The notes: generated from the letters alone by a model not told the origin. A stretch of DNA of 64,000 nt from CAKAHY01 sp963522175 (GCA_963522175.1 CAUQXC010000008.1:1-64000), one strand, 5' to 3'. Numbered from the stretch's first letter, positions 8,701 through 17,065 are shown. Translations and numbers: made by a program.

Positions 8701-9385
8701 CCCATTTAATCTTTTTTGTGTTACCGAGCTGGTAATCCGTACCTATTCTCGTTTCTCCGAGACAATAGGAGCACATTGCACTCGGCATTGCAAATCTGAG
8801 CTTCATTCCCTGTACGGTATCTATCCTCATATCCTCGTCATACAACAAGGTACTGAGCTCATACGCACCCTGTCCGCTAAGTCCGTTTACATTAAGCACC
8901 ATAGCCTTAGGATTTACTATACTTACTCTTCCCGCAAATACTTCTCTTTCCGCCTGTGAAACTATATCGCCCTTTGTAATTACAACTATATCCGCCGCCT
9001 TTAACATAGGTCCTATCTTTTTAGGCGTGTTAATACCCGAAAGATTATCTATTACACAAACTCCTTTTACAGTCTGTAAATACGGAGAACATCTGTTACA
9101 AAGTCCTGCCGATTCCGTTATCAAAAGATCCAGCCCGAGCTTATTTCCCCAGACCACAACATCTTCTATATTTGATGCAAAAAAGTGATCCGGACAAAGT
9201 CCGCCCGAAAGCCCTTTTCTTACAGGTATTCCGGCTTTTTCGTACAAAATATCGTCATCCGTATAAAGGCAGTCAAATTTAACCACACCGACCTTCATTC
9301 CTCTTTGCTTGAAGGAATCTATAGTCTTTAATATAACCGAGGTCTTACCTGAGCTGGGAGGCCCCGAAAACACCACTAAATTCAT
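8681..9385 (-). CDS. P-loop GTPase with two CxxC motifs (HypB/UreG-like)
   Basis: 234 residues. Walker A is GPPSSGKTS (8-16). 'LLITESAG' (88-94) fits the Walker B/G3 strand, and TKGD (137-140) fits the G4 specificity motif. Cysteine pairs are CNRC (96-99), directly after the G3 region, and CSYC (205-208) near the C-terminus. Small GTPases of this class (HypB, UreG, CooC-like) insert metals into enzymes. The cysteines suggest that a metal or Fe-S cluster is bound or passed on. It starts 3 nt after the stop of the solute-binding-like gene and overlaps the ATPase gene. Inference: a metallocluster maturation or repair GTPase serving the hcp-linked module. Confidence 0.8.
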   Translation of the reverse strand: MNLVVFSGPPSSGKTSVILKTIDSFKQRGMKVGVVKFDCLYTDDDILYEKAGIPVRKGLSGGLCPDHFFASNIEDVVVWGNKLGLDLLITESAGLCNRCSPYLQTVKGVCVIDNLSGINTPKKIGPMLKAADIVVITKGDIVSQAEREVFAGRVSIVNPKAMVLNVNGLSGQGAYELSTLLYDEDMRIDTVQGMKLRFAMPSAMCSYCLGETRIGTDYQLGNTKKIKWDDTDEK

Positions 9386-9388
9386 TAT

Positions 9389-10621
9389 TTACGCCTCTTT
9401 TCTTCCATAGAATATATCCGCCGCCTCTTCAAGCACCTTTGCAACATCATTGGAGTGAAGGAAGTCCCAGCCCGGCCATATAAACTTTTTATCTTCTTCC
9501 AAACGGTTGTCGATGCCGGGATTTGTACTCGGGAACTTTCCGTCGGCACTTAAAACCTTACCCATTCCCTCCGAAAATATAAAATCAACCGTAGGCTTCA
9601 GCTTATCCTCATGTTCCTTTTTTGTCAGGAAAAATATAGGGCTTATAATAGCTCCGTCCTTAGGCCACACGGCTTTGAGAGGACCGCCCTCCTTTGCCGT
9701 GAAGCTGAAAAAGTAAGGCATGATCTGTACAGCCGGCGCATTAACCTTATTTCCCGTTTGTCCCTGCTTAACCATCTGAGCCGGATGCATACTGCTTACA
9801 GCGGTCTTTCCGAGCTTTGCAAGCCCTTCTTTTTTATACTTTGTCAATATTCCCAGTAAAACCGCATTAAACAGATCCAAATCGTTCATAGGAATACTTA
9901 TGCTGTTTTCAAACTCTCCGCTCAAAAGGTCTTCCCATGTTTCGGGGAATTTTCTGTCACCGAGAGCTTCCGTATTAACCATGAAAATTGCGGGAACAAC
10001 TCCTATAATCTTATAAATTCCCTTGGGATCTCTCAAATCTATATACTCATTCTGAAAGTCCTTGTTAAACTCGCTTATCCCCGTAAGGTCTTTAAAAACT
10101 CCGTTGTTTACATAATTTCCTATATGCTCTTTATCAAAGAAAAAACCGTAGCCCGCAGACATATATACATCGGCAAGCTCCTTTTCATCCTTAGCGTTTT
10201 CAACATTTTCCTTGAGCCAGTCAAGTCCCATACTTGCGGATTGAAGCTCATAGTTGATTTTTATGTCACTGTTTTCTATGTACTCACCCATTTTCTCAAG
10301 CATCTGCATTCTTATAGGACAAGGAAGCAGTCCCATTATCTTTATATCCGCATCGGCTTCGTTCTTCTCCGCCTTGCTAAGACCGCTGGAAAGCTCCGCC
10401 TTGTTATTTTCTATAACAGCAACCATCTGCCTTTCAAAAGTCTCAACATCCAGCTTCTTACTTTTGAGAGCCATAGCTACGCTTATCGTTTTTCCAAGAC
10501 TTTTTCTGAGAGCTTCATTGCGCAGGTTTTCAAAACCGTTGTTTGCAAAAAACTCGAGTAAATCCGGATATTTTTCCGTAACGTCATAAACTTTATCATT
10601 TATATCAAAATACTTATTCAT
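9389..10621 (-). CDS. Cytosolic solute-binding-like protein with DUF1858-like N-terminus
   Basis: 410 residues from an ATG preceded by GAGGTG. There is no signal peptide or lipobox: the protein opens with a charged DUF1858/ScdA_N-like domain (about 1-65, 'VYDVTEKYPDLLEFFANNGF'). A linker is followed by a type 2 periplasmic-binding-protein fold (about 92-400, beginning 'IKIMGLLPCPIRMQM', with C101). Binding proteins of this fold usually capture ferric iron or polyamines outside the cell. A cytoplasmic version fused to a DUF1858-like domain is unusual. It is the first gene of the operon and shares the N-terminal domain type with the ABC ATPase, hinting at a shared docking partner. The function is unknown. 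Confidence 0.78.
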   Translation of the reverse strand: MNKYFDINDKVYDVTEKYPDLLEFFANNGFENLRNEALRKSLGKTISVAMALKSKKLDVETFERQMVAVIENNKAELSSGLSKAEKNEADADIKIMGLLPCPIRMQMLEKMGEYIENSDIKINYELQSASMGLDWLKENVENAKDEKELADVYMSAGYGFFFDKEHIGNYVNNGVFKDLTGISEFNKDFQNEYIDLRDPKGIYKIIGVVPAIFMVNTEALGDRKFPETWEDLLSGEFENSISIPMNDLDLFNAVLLGILTKYKKEGLAKLGKTAVSSMHPAQMVKQGQTGNKVNAPAVQIMPYFFSFTAKEGGPLKAVWPKDGAIISPIFFLTKKEHEDKLKPTVDFIFSEGMGKVLSADGKFPSTNPGIDNRLEEDKKFIWPGWDFLHSNDVAKVLEEAADIFYGRKEA

Positions 10622-10667
10622 GTAAACACCTCATATCTTATAATCTTAAAACCGTTTTGCTTACTTA

Positions 10668-10709
10668 AGTTTAAATTATGTCAGGTTTAAAGTCCGTAAC
10701 AAAAGTTAC
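10668..10709 (-). promoter_or_regulatory. Operon promoter with Crp/Fnr-type operator
   Basis: GTAAC-AAAA-GTTAC at 10696-10709 repeats the half-sites and spacing found before hcp. If bound at -41.5, the start site is about 10661 and the -10 box reads TAAACT (10673-10668), 4 of 6 consensus. No good -35 is visible, as expected for an activated promoter. Confidence 0.55.
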
Positions 10710-10710
10710 A

Positions 10711-10741
10711 AAATAAAAAGAGAGAGGAATTTACCTCTCTC
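10711..10741 (-). terminator. Intrinsic terminator after the 3D-domain gene
   Basis: On the minus strand, GAGAGAGG and CCUCUCUC form an 8-bp stem with a 6-nt loop, followed by UUUUUAUUUUG. It begins 7 nt past the stop codon and isolates the next operon. Confidence 0.85.
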
Positions 10742-10747
10742 CAAAAA

Positions 10748-11290
10748 TTAATTTACTTCTTCAACAATATAAATGTCCTTATACTGGACTCCGTATCTGT
10801 CAGCCTCGGCATTTGTTGCGAGGAATATATCGACTACTTTTCCTTTAACACCGTTATCTTCTACTGTATACACTACGTCGCTGTTTCCTATAAGAATTTT
10901 TGTACCCGGTTTGATATAGCTCCAATCGGTGGACACCGTGTTGTTAAGCGTAGGCTTAATTCCGCTTGCCGTGATGTGATTACCTTCTTCCTCCGGTGTA
11001 AAAGCCGTCGTCTTGTACTGTCCCAAAGACTGTGTAACCTTGTAGGTTTTTCCGTTAGACTTCACCTCTCTGGCATCCTTGCTTGACTCTACCTTTAATA
11101 CATCCTTCTTATCATCATTTTCTTTTCCGTCATTCGCTATCTTAGGAGAAAAGGCAGGACCGGTTCCCGCATCGATAAGCTCCTGTTTTCTTGCTTCAAT
11201 CACCTCATTGTTCCCTGCAAAAGCATTAATACCAAAGATCTGCATTGCTATAACACTCGCAATAAAAATCTTAGTTATAGATTTCATCAT
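10748..11290 (-). CDS. Secreted 3D-domain protein (putative wall hydrolase-like)
   Basis: 180 residues with a signal peptide (about 1-25, ending 'NAFAG'). A charged linker leads to a C-terminal 3D domain: 'YKTTAFTPEEEGNHITASG', 'IKPGTKILIGNSDVVYTVEDNG' and 'VDIFLATNAEADRYG'. The 3D domain (named for three conserved aspartates) has a double-psi barrel related to the MltA lytic transglycosylase core. It occurs in YabE/YocH/Rpf-type proteins that cleave or remodel peptidoglycan. The gene stands alone, with its own near-ideal promoter and terminator. The exact enzymatic activity is inferred from the family only. Confidence 0.82.
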   Translation of the reverse strand: MMKSITKIFIASVIAMQIFGINAFAGNNEVIEARKQELIDAGTGPAFSPKIANDGKENDDKKDVLKVESSKDAREVKSNGKTYKVTQSLGQYKTTAFTPEEEGNHITASGIKPTLNNTVSTDWSYIKPGTKILIGNSDVVYTVEDNGVKGKVVDIFLATNAEADRYGVQYKDIYIVEEVN

Positions 11291-11353
11291 ATAAATACCT
11301 CGTAATAAATCTTTTCATATTAGTAGTTCAACAGATGTTTTGCGATATGTTAC

Positions 11354-11382
11354 ATTATAGTTACAGAAGTGTTAAATGTCAA
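11354..11382 (-). promoter_or_regulatory. Consensus sigma-A promoter of the 3D-domain gene
   Basis: Minus strand: TTGACA (11382-11377), 17-nt spacer, TATAAT (11359-11354). Both hexamers match consensus exactly. The predicted leader is about 57 nt. Confidence 0.85.
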
Positions 11383-11423
11383 GCTTTTTGTAAAATTACT
11401 AATTTTTTCTTAGAAAAACCCTC

Positions 11424-11696
11424 TTATTTCATTAGTTTTTTTATTAAATTTTCCAACTCCTCCAGTTTTTCTTTCTTCTCATTTTCGTCATTCGAAGAAA
11501 TGGCGTCCAATACACATCCTTCCAAGTGCCCGGCTACGACTATTGCATTTATTTTGTTCAATATGCCTACAGTGGCTAAAAGTTGATTTGAAATATCTAT
11601 GCAATATCTGTCATCTTCAACCATTTTTATAATTCCTTCGAGCTGTCCCTTAGCTGTTTTTAACTGCCTGAGCACAGTCTTATGATCCGCTCTCAT
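11424..11696 (-). CDS. csoR: Copper-sensing repressor, CsoR family
   Basis: 90 residues, all-helical DUF156/CsoR type. The metal ligands of Cu(I) sensors are present as Cys32, His57 and Cys61 ('YCIDIS', 'GHLEGC'), matching the Cys-His-Cys set of characterised CsoR proteins. Copper-free CsoR tetramers bind a GC-rich inverted repeat and release it when Cu(I) binds. The start codon overlaps the copA stop by one base (TAATG), so the two genes are translationally coupled and csoR is autoregulated from the copA promoter. FrmR/RcnR relatives share the fold, but the ligand set and the copA neighbour favour copper. Confidence 0.93.
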   Translation of the reverse strand: MRADHKTVLRQLKTAKGQLEGIIKMVEDDRYCIDISNQLLATVGILNKINAIVVAGHLEGCVLDAISSNDENEKKEKLEELENLIKKLMK

Positions 11697-14278
11697 TACA
11701 CTACCTCGTAGCCCGCTTCAACTATTTTATCTTCAAGCATTTTTCTCGTTACTTCCTCCGTATGCTCAACCGAAACCTTTTTAAGCTCAAGGTCCGCTAT
11801 TACCAAAGCCACTCCGGCTATTTTCGCAAGCTCTCCTTCAACCCTTTTTTTACAGTGTCCGCACATCATTCCGTTTACATTAATTTCCGTTTTCATTAAT
11901 TTTACCCTCTCTTCCTTTTCTTCTTTTATTTCTTTATTTTGTGTATCGCTGAGGCTTACACCTTCACGAATACCGGGTTTAAATGTTCTAAGTCTTAAAG
12001 CGTTTGTTACGACAAATAGGCTCGAAAGACTCATTGCCGCCGCCCCGAACATAGGGCTCAGTTTTAAGCCGAAGCTTAAAAAGAATACACCCGCAGCTAC
12101 AGGTATACAAAGTACATTATAGAAAAACGCCCAAAACAGATTCTGTTTTATAGTTCTTATAGTGGCTTTACTGAGCTCGATGGCTATAACCACATCCCTC
12201 AGGCTGGAATGCATAAGAACTATATCTGCCGAATCTATGGCTATATCGGTTCCCGCTCCTATGGCTATTCCCACATCGGCTCTTGCAAGCGCCGGCGAAT
12301 CGTTTATACCGTCTCCCACCATAGCTACCTTATGTCCTGCCTCCATAAGAGCCCTTACCTTTTCTTCCTTCTCGGACGGTAAGACCTCCGCTATGACCTC
12401 ATCTATACCTGCCGAAGCCGCAACCGCCTTTGCCGTCCTTTCATTGTCACCGGTAAGCATTATGACCGAAACACCCTTGTCTTTGAGGGCTTTTACAGCC
12501 TCTTTTGAGTCTTCCTTAATGGTATCCGACTCCGCTATTATGCCTATAATCTTTCCGCCTTTTGCGAAATACATAGGTGTTTTTCCCTCATTAGCAAGCG
12601 TTTTTGCTTTTTCCTCTATATCGTTAAGCTTGTCTTCCTTAATTTCTCCCGCTTCAATAAGTCTTTTAATATTGGAAAGATTTCCCGCAACAAGCTTTTC
12701 ACCGTCCAGAAATGCACTTATACCTCTTCCCGAAATATTTTCGAAATTATCGACATCCGAGATTTCTATCCCCTTATTTTTCGCATAGCTTACTATAGGT
12801 TCCGCAAGCGGATGCTCGGAAGCGTTTTCTATGCTTGCCGCCGCATGCAAAAGCTTTAATTCATCCGTACCGTTTAAAGGAATAATGTCCGTAAGCTCCG
12901 GCTTTCCTTTTGTTACCGTACCCGTTTTGTCCAAAACCACGGTATCTACACTATGCATGGTTTCAAGAGAAGCCGCCGATTTTATCAAAACACCGTAGCC
13001 CGCTCCCTTTCCTGTTCCTACCATAATCGCCACGGGAGTTGCAAGTCCCAAAGCACAAGGACAGGATATCACCAAAACGGATATCGCGTTCGATAAGGCA
13101 AAGCTTAGTTCCTTTCCCGATAAGATCCAAGCCGTAAAAGTAAGCAAAGCTATACCCATGACTATAGGCACGAATATCCCCGATACCTTGTCCGCCATAG
13201 CCGCTATAGGTGCCTTCGATGATGCCGCTTCCTCCACCAGAGCTATTATTCTTGCTATGGTCGTATCCTCACCCACTTCTGTCGCCTTAAACTTAAAGTT
13301 TCCGTTTTTATTTATTGTAGCCGCAATAACCTTATCCCCTACATTTTTTTGTACCGGTATGGATTCACCCGTTATTGCCGACTCGTCTATTGCCGCACTT
13401 CCTTCAAGTATGATACCGTCCACAGCTATGCTTTCACCAGGTCTTACAACTATGATATCCCCTTTTTCTATTTCGGAAGCATCAAACTCGAATTCCGCAT
13501 TATCCCTAAGTACCCTTGCTCTTTTAGGGCTTAAATCTATGAGCTTGCTTATGGCGCTTGTAGTTTTCGACTTTGAAACTGTTTCAAAATACTTTCCGAG
13601 CGTTATAAGCGTCAGTATCATTGATACCGATTCAAAATACAGGTTCATACGTATATGCATCACTTCGTCAAAATCCGGCACCGCCATCGCATAGCCCACC
13701 TGATACAGGGAAGCTATGCCGTGAACAAAAGCCGCCCCCGAGCCCACCGCAATAAGAGAATCCATATTGGGAGCTCCCTTGAACAAAGCCTTAAATCCGT
13801 TTATATAATATTTTCTGTTAACATACATTACAGGTAAAACCAATAAAAATTGGCTTAAAGCAAAAGCAAAGGTATTTTTTGTCCCCGATAAAAAAGCCGG
13901 CTGCGGTAAGCCTGCCATACTTCCCATGCTTATATACATAAGCACAAGCAAAAATACGGCGGAAAACTTAAGCCTGAACCTCATATTTTCAATTTGTTCT
14001 TCTATCAGCTTTTTTCCCTTGTCCGCTGTGCCTGTCTTTGCCGCAGAGCTTGTGCTTTTTTTTACTTCACTAAGCGAAGCGCCGTAGCCTGCCCCCTCAA
14101 CCGCCTTTATTATCTTCTCTTTATCAAGTTTTGTCTCATCATATTCAAGCTGCATGGAATTTGTCAGTAAATTCACATTGCAGGAAAGCATTCCTTCAAG
14201 CTTCGACACGGTTTTTTCAACCCTTGCGGAACAGGCCGCACAGGACATCCCGCTTATATCATATCTTTCTTTTATCAT
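11696..14278 (-). CDS. copA: Copper-exporting P1B-type ATPase with HMA domains at both ends
   Basis: 860 residues. The N-terminal heavy-metal-associated domain has 'GMSCAACSARV' (C13, C16). The membrane core has the ion-binding 'SCPCALG' helix, phosphorylation site 'DKTGTVTKG', 'HPLAEP' and 'GDGINDSPALA'. After the last membrane helix and a charged linker there is a second HMA domain in the last 64 residues ('NGMMCGHCKKRV'). It resembles the separate chaperone CopZ, so this looks like a CopA-CopZ fusion. The protein pumps Cu(I) out of the cytoplasm. The ATG follows GGGAGG. It is the first gene of the copA-csoR operon. Confidence 0.95.
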   Translation of the reverse strand: MIKERYDISGMSCAACSARVEKTVSKLEGMLSCNVNLLTNSMQLEYDETKLDKEKIIKAVEGAGYGASLSEVKKSTSSAAKTGTADKGKKLIEEQIENMRFRLKFSAVFLLVLMYISMGSMAGLPQPAFLSGTKNTFAFALSQFLLVLPVMYVNRKYYINGFKALFKGAPNMDSLIAVGSGAAFVHGIASLYQVGYAMAVPDFDEVMHIRMNLYFESVSMILTLITLGKYFETVSKSKTTSAISKLIDLSPKRARVLRDNAEFEFDASEIEKGDIIVVRPGESIAVDGIILEGSAAIDESAITGESIPVQKNVGDKVIAATINKNGNFKFKATEVGEDTTIARIIALVEEAASSKAPIAAMADKVSGIFVPIVMGIALLTFTAWILSGKELSFALSNAISVLVISCPCALGLATPVAIMVGTGKGAGYGVLIKSAASLETMHSVDTVVLDKTGTVTKGKPELTDIIPLNGTDELKLLHAAASIENASEHPLAEPIVSYAKNKGIEISDVDNFENISGRGISAFLDGEKLVAGNLSNIKRLIEAGEIKEDKLNDIEEKAKTLANEGKTPMYFAKGGKIIGIIAESDTIKEDSKEAVKALKDKGVSVIMLTGDNERTAKAVAASAGIDEVIAEVLPSEKEEKVRALMEAGHKVAMVGDGINDSPALARADVGIAIGAGTDIAIDSADIVLMHSSLRDVVIAIELSKATIRTIKQNLFWAFFYNVLCIPVAAGVFFLSFGLKLSPMFGAAAMSLSSLFVVTNALRLRTFKPGIREGVSLSDTQNKEIKEEKEERVKLMKTEINVNGMMCGHCKKRVEGELAKIAGVALVIADLELKKVSVEHTEEVTRKMLEDKIVEAGYEVV

Positions 14279-14316
14279 ATTACCTCCCGTTTTTAGAAAG
14301 CTCTTAAGTGTTGTTT

Positions 14317-14341
14317 AATACCCCCACTCCGTATTGGTATT
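14317..14341. promoter_or_regulatory. Probable CsoR operator
   Basis: Inverted arms AATACC (14317-14322) and GGTATT (14336-14341), with a C-rich centre (ATACCCCC). This resembles known CsoR sites of the TACCCC/GGGGTA type. It covers the predicted start site of the copA promoter, so a bound repressor would block transcription. Confidence 0.6.
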
Positions 14342-14344
14342 GTA

Positions 14345-14373
14345 ATTATAGCCCTAACGCCCGCTTTTGTCAA
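14345..14373 (-). promoter_or_regulatory. Consensus sigma-A promoter of copA-csoR
   Basis: Minus strand: TTGACA (14373-14368), 17-nt spacer, TATAAT (14350-14345). Both boxes are perfect, consistent with a strong promoter held down by a repressor. Confidence 0.88.
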
Positions 14374-14396
14374 TTATTTTCTACTTATATGCAAAT

Positions 14397-14441
14397 ATAA
14401 ACATTAAAAAGCGGGAAAGATATATTACTCTCCCGCTTTTT
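14397..14441 (-). terminator. Intrinsic terminator of the thi operon
   Basis: AAAAAGCGGGA (14406-14416) and TCCCGCTTTTT (14431-14441) form a perfect 11-bp stem. On the minus strand it ends in a U tract. It lies 45 nt beyond the last thi gene. Confidence 0.85.
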
Positions 14442-14485
14442 ATCACCGGACAAAATCAAAAACATCCGCCCATTTTTAAATTCTT

Positions 14486-15088
14486 TTAAATACCGCTCAT
14501 CATACATACTCCAAAAGCCTTGTTTTCTATAGCTTTGTAGGCATTTTCTTTATTTATACCGCCTATAGCAAACACCGGTATATCCACACTTTCACAAATA
14601 TTTTTAAGCAAAGCAAGTCCTCTCGGAGGAATCCCCGGCTTACATGCGGTTTCAAATATATGTCCGTATATCAAATAGTTTGCTCCCAAAGCTCTTGCTC
14701 TGTAAGCTTCTTCTTTACTGTGAACGGAAACTCCTATCTCCTTGAAGCTTTCAAAAAATATTTTCTTTTTATCCGAGATGAACAACTTTTCAAAATCCTC
14801 CATGCTAAGATGCACGGAGCTTATATTATATTTTATAGCAAGTTCAAGCTTTGTGTGTACACAGAGCTTTATTCTTTCCTTAAGCCCCAACTCTTTTTCA
14901 AGCTCCAGAAAGGAAAGCAAAAGTTTTTCATATTCATAGTCGTCAAGATCCTTCTCTCTAAGGATTACCGAGTCTATTTCAAAGCCTTCCAAATATTCGT
15001 TTTTCGAGTATTCGGTAAGTATTTCCTTAAATTTTGACACGAGATCTGCATGTAGGTTCCGATTCGTTACAATTTTCAATTTATACAC
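14486..15088 (-). CDS. ThiE/TenI family protein (thiamine phosphate synthase or thiazole tautomerase)
   Basis: 200 residues, TIM-barrel ThiE/TenI superfamily. Recognisable motifs are 'GVSVHSKEEAYRARALGANYLIYGHIF', interrupted here for length, then 'PGIPPRGL' and 'FAIGGINKEN'. ThiE couples the thiazole and pyrimidine halves of thiamine; TenI isomerises the thiazole. Several residues usual in ThiE's pyrimidine pocket are not obvious ('SVHLSMEDF' where ThiE has a longer substrate loop), so TenI is at least as likely. The start is GTG at 15088 with AGGAG upstream. It is last in the thi operon, 9 nt after thiH. Confidence 0.75.
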   Translation of the reverse strand: MYKLKIVTNRNLHADLVSKFKEILTEYSKNEYLEGFEIDSVILREKDLDDYEYEKLLLSFLELEKELGLKERIKLCVHTKLELAIKYNISSVHLSMEDFEKLFISDKKKIFFESFKEIGVSVHSKEEAYRARALGANYLIYGHIFETACKPGIPPRGLALLKNICESVDIPVFAIGGINKENAYKAIENKAFGVCMMSGI

Positions 15089-15097
15089 TTTCTTCTC

Positions 15098-16258
15098 CTA
15101 AGTAAGATTGATATAATCATTCATCACCGGCTGCATACCAAGTTTATTTATGCGCTCGCAAACATCAGCCACACTTCCGGAATCCGCTATCATAAATTGT
15201 TCATCTCCCTTTTTTTCTTCCTTTTTTGAATGTCTGCCTATACCCGTATCCACTCCGGCTGAAATTTTCGTTGCCGCAATATTTACGGCTCCGTCTCTGA
15301 ATCTCGCACTTTCTCTGCTTGATACCGTAATACCGGCATACGGAAGAAAAAGTCTGTATGCACAAATCACCTGTAAAAGCTCTGTCTCCGAAATACTCTC
15401 TCCCTCTATTCCTTTTCCGTTTTTTATCGGTCTTAGTCTCGGACAGGACAGGGCTATTTCTGCATGAGGATATTTTTTTTGTAAAAGGAAAGCATGATAA
15501 GCACAGGCAAAAGCATCTTTTCTGAAATCATCAAGCCCCAACAAGGCTCCAAGCCCCACCCCTCTCATTCCGCCCTTTAGGGCTCTCTCCTGTGCATTAA
15601 ACCTGTATACAAAGCTTCTTTTATTTCCACCCAAATGAAGACTTGCATATTTTTTTGTATTGTAGGTTTCCTGAAACACAGTAACGAAATCAACTCCGCA
15701 GGAATTTAGGTAGGCATAGCCCTCCTCATTTAAGGGATAAATTTCCACACCTATAAGCTTAAAATACTTTCTTGCAAGCTTACACGCCTTTCCTATGTAT
15801 TCAATATCCGAGTATTTGGGGCTTTCCCCGGTAAGTATAAGTATTTCCTGTAAACCGCTTGAAGCTATGCTTTTAAGCTCCTCTTCCACCTGCTCCGTAT
15901 CAAGCTGCATACGCTTGATTTTATTATGTGAGTTGAAGCCGCAGTAAACACAATAGTTTTCACAATAATTTGATATATATAGGGGGGTAAACAGATTTAC
16001 ATTTGTCCCGAAATACCTGTTTCTTTCCCTCTTTGCCTTTCCTGCCATTTCTTCTATGTAGGGTTTTGCCGCCTCCGACAGCAGGCATTTGTAATCGGAA
16101 AGATTAATACTGTCCTTCATAAGCACGGCTTCAACATCTTTTTTTGTGTAAGAGCCGGCGTCAAAGCTTTCAAGAGCCGTAAGAACAGCCCTCATGATAT
16201 CATCATCTTTTGTTATTTCCATGCCTTCAAAATAAGACATGCAATCCGTATTTTGCAT
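15098..16258 (-). CDS. thiH: 2-iminoacetate synthase (radical SAM)
   Basis: About 386 residues from the ATG at 16258; AAGGGG lies 8 nt before it, better placed than for the GTG at 16267. The radical-SAM cluster motif is 'NYCENYCVYCGF' (CxxxCxxC, near residues 99-106). The C-terminal ThiH-type region contains 'LSCPRLRP'. ThiH cleaves tyrosine to give dehydroglycine for thiazole formation under anaerobic conditions; aerobes use ThiO instead. Its presence agrees with an anaerobe. It lies between thiG and the thiE/tenI gene in one operon. Confidence 0.94.
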   Translation of the reverse strand: MQNTDCMSYFEGMEITKDDDIMRAVLTALESFDAGSYTKKDVEAVLMKDSINLSDYKCLLSEAAKPYIEEMAGKAKRERNRYFGTNVNLFTPLYISNYCENYCVYCGFNSHNKIKRMQLDTEQVEEELKSIASSGLQEILILTGESPKYSDIEYIGKACKLARKYFKLIGVEIYPLNEEGYAYLNSCGVDFVTVFQETYNTKKYASLHLGGNKRSFVYRFNAQERALKGGMRGVGLGALLGLDDFRKDAFACAYHAFLLQKKYPHAEIALSCPRLRPIKNGKGIEGESISETELLQVICAYRLFLPYAGITVSSRESARFRDGAVNIAATKISAGVDTGIGRHSKKEEKKGDEQFMIADSGSVADVCERINKLGMQPVMNDYINLT

Positions 16259-16270
16259 TTTTTCCACCCC

Positions 16271-17041
16271 TTAATCCTCTAAAAATCCGGTAAGCGGTGA
16301 GGAAGCCTCGGCTCCTTTTTCCAGCACTCTTCCAAGACCCGAAAGGTATGCCTTTCTTCCCGCCTCTATGGCAAGACGGAAGCTTTCCGCCATCATGGGT
16401 ATATCTCCCGCCGTAGCTACAGCCGTATTTGCCATAACGGCGGATGCCCCCATCTCCATAGCTTCACAGGCTTGTGAAGGTTTTCCTATTCCGGCATCAA
16501 CAATTACAGGTAAATCAAGCTCATCTATAATTATTTGTATAAATTCCTTGGTTACAAGCCCTTTATTGGAGCCTATGGGAGCCCCGAGGGGCATTATGCA
16601 TGCCGCTCCGGCTTCTCTAAGCTGTCTTGCGACATTAAGATCCGGATACATGTAGGGCATTACCGTAAACCCTTCATTTGCAAGTATCTGCGTCGCCTTT
16701 ACGGTTTCATAATTATCCGGCAAAAGATACTTCGAATCCCGAATAACCTCTATTTTTATCATATCCGTGCCGGCACATTCTCTCGCAAGTCTTGCTATTC
16801 TGACAGCCTCTTCGGCATTTCTTGCCCCCGAGGTGTTCGGAAGCAGACTTACACTCTTCGGTATATAGTCCAATATGTTTTCGGTACTGTCTTGTGTTCT
16901 TCTGAGTGCCAAGGTAATAATCTCGGCTTTTGCACAATTTACCGCAGCTTCTATCAGCCTTAGCGAATACTTTCCCGAACCCAATATAAATCTTGAATTA
17001 AATTCTTTATTTCCCAAAATAAGTTTATCTTTTTTCTTCAT
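16271..17041 (-). CDS. thiG: Thiazole synthase
   Basis: 256 residues, the standard ThiG length. Motifs include 'FILGSGKY', 'ALRRTQ', 'LLPNTSGA', 'TVMPYMYPDLNVARQL', 'IMPLGAPIGSNKG', 'VIVDAGIGKPSQACEAMEMG' and 'AVMANTAVA'. ThiG condenses deoxyxylulose 5-phosphate, dehydroglycine (from ThiH) and sulfur carried as ThiS thiocarboxylate. GGGGG precedes the ATG. It is 12 nt from thiH and 24 nt from thiF. Confidence 0.96.
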   Translation of the reverse strand: MKKKDKLILGNKEFNSRFILGSGKYSLRLIEAAVNCAKAEIITLALRRTQDSTENILDYIPKSVSLLPNTSGARNAEEAVRIARLARECAGTDMIKIEVIRDSKYLLPDNYETVKATQILANEGFTVMPYMYPDLNVARQLREAGAACIMPLGAPIGSNKGLVTKEFIQIIIDELDLPVIVDAGIGKPSQACEAMEMGASAVMANTAVATAGDIPMMAESFRLAIEAGRKAYLSGLGRVLEKGAEASSPLTGFLED

Positions 17042-17065
17042 AGCTTTCCCCCACTTTTTATATTT

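Noticed and set aside
11349..11364. Two GTAAC half-sites before the 3D-domain gene, seeming to extend the Crp/Fnr regulon
   Set aside because: They are in direct, not inverted, orientation and coincide with a perfect TATAAT box; they are explained by the promoter.
12162..13694. Long plus-strand open frames opposite copA
   Set aside because: They mirror the copA reading frame, with low-complexity Ser/Ile/Ala content and no ribosome-binding sites.
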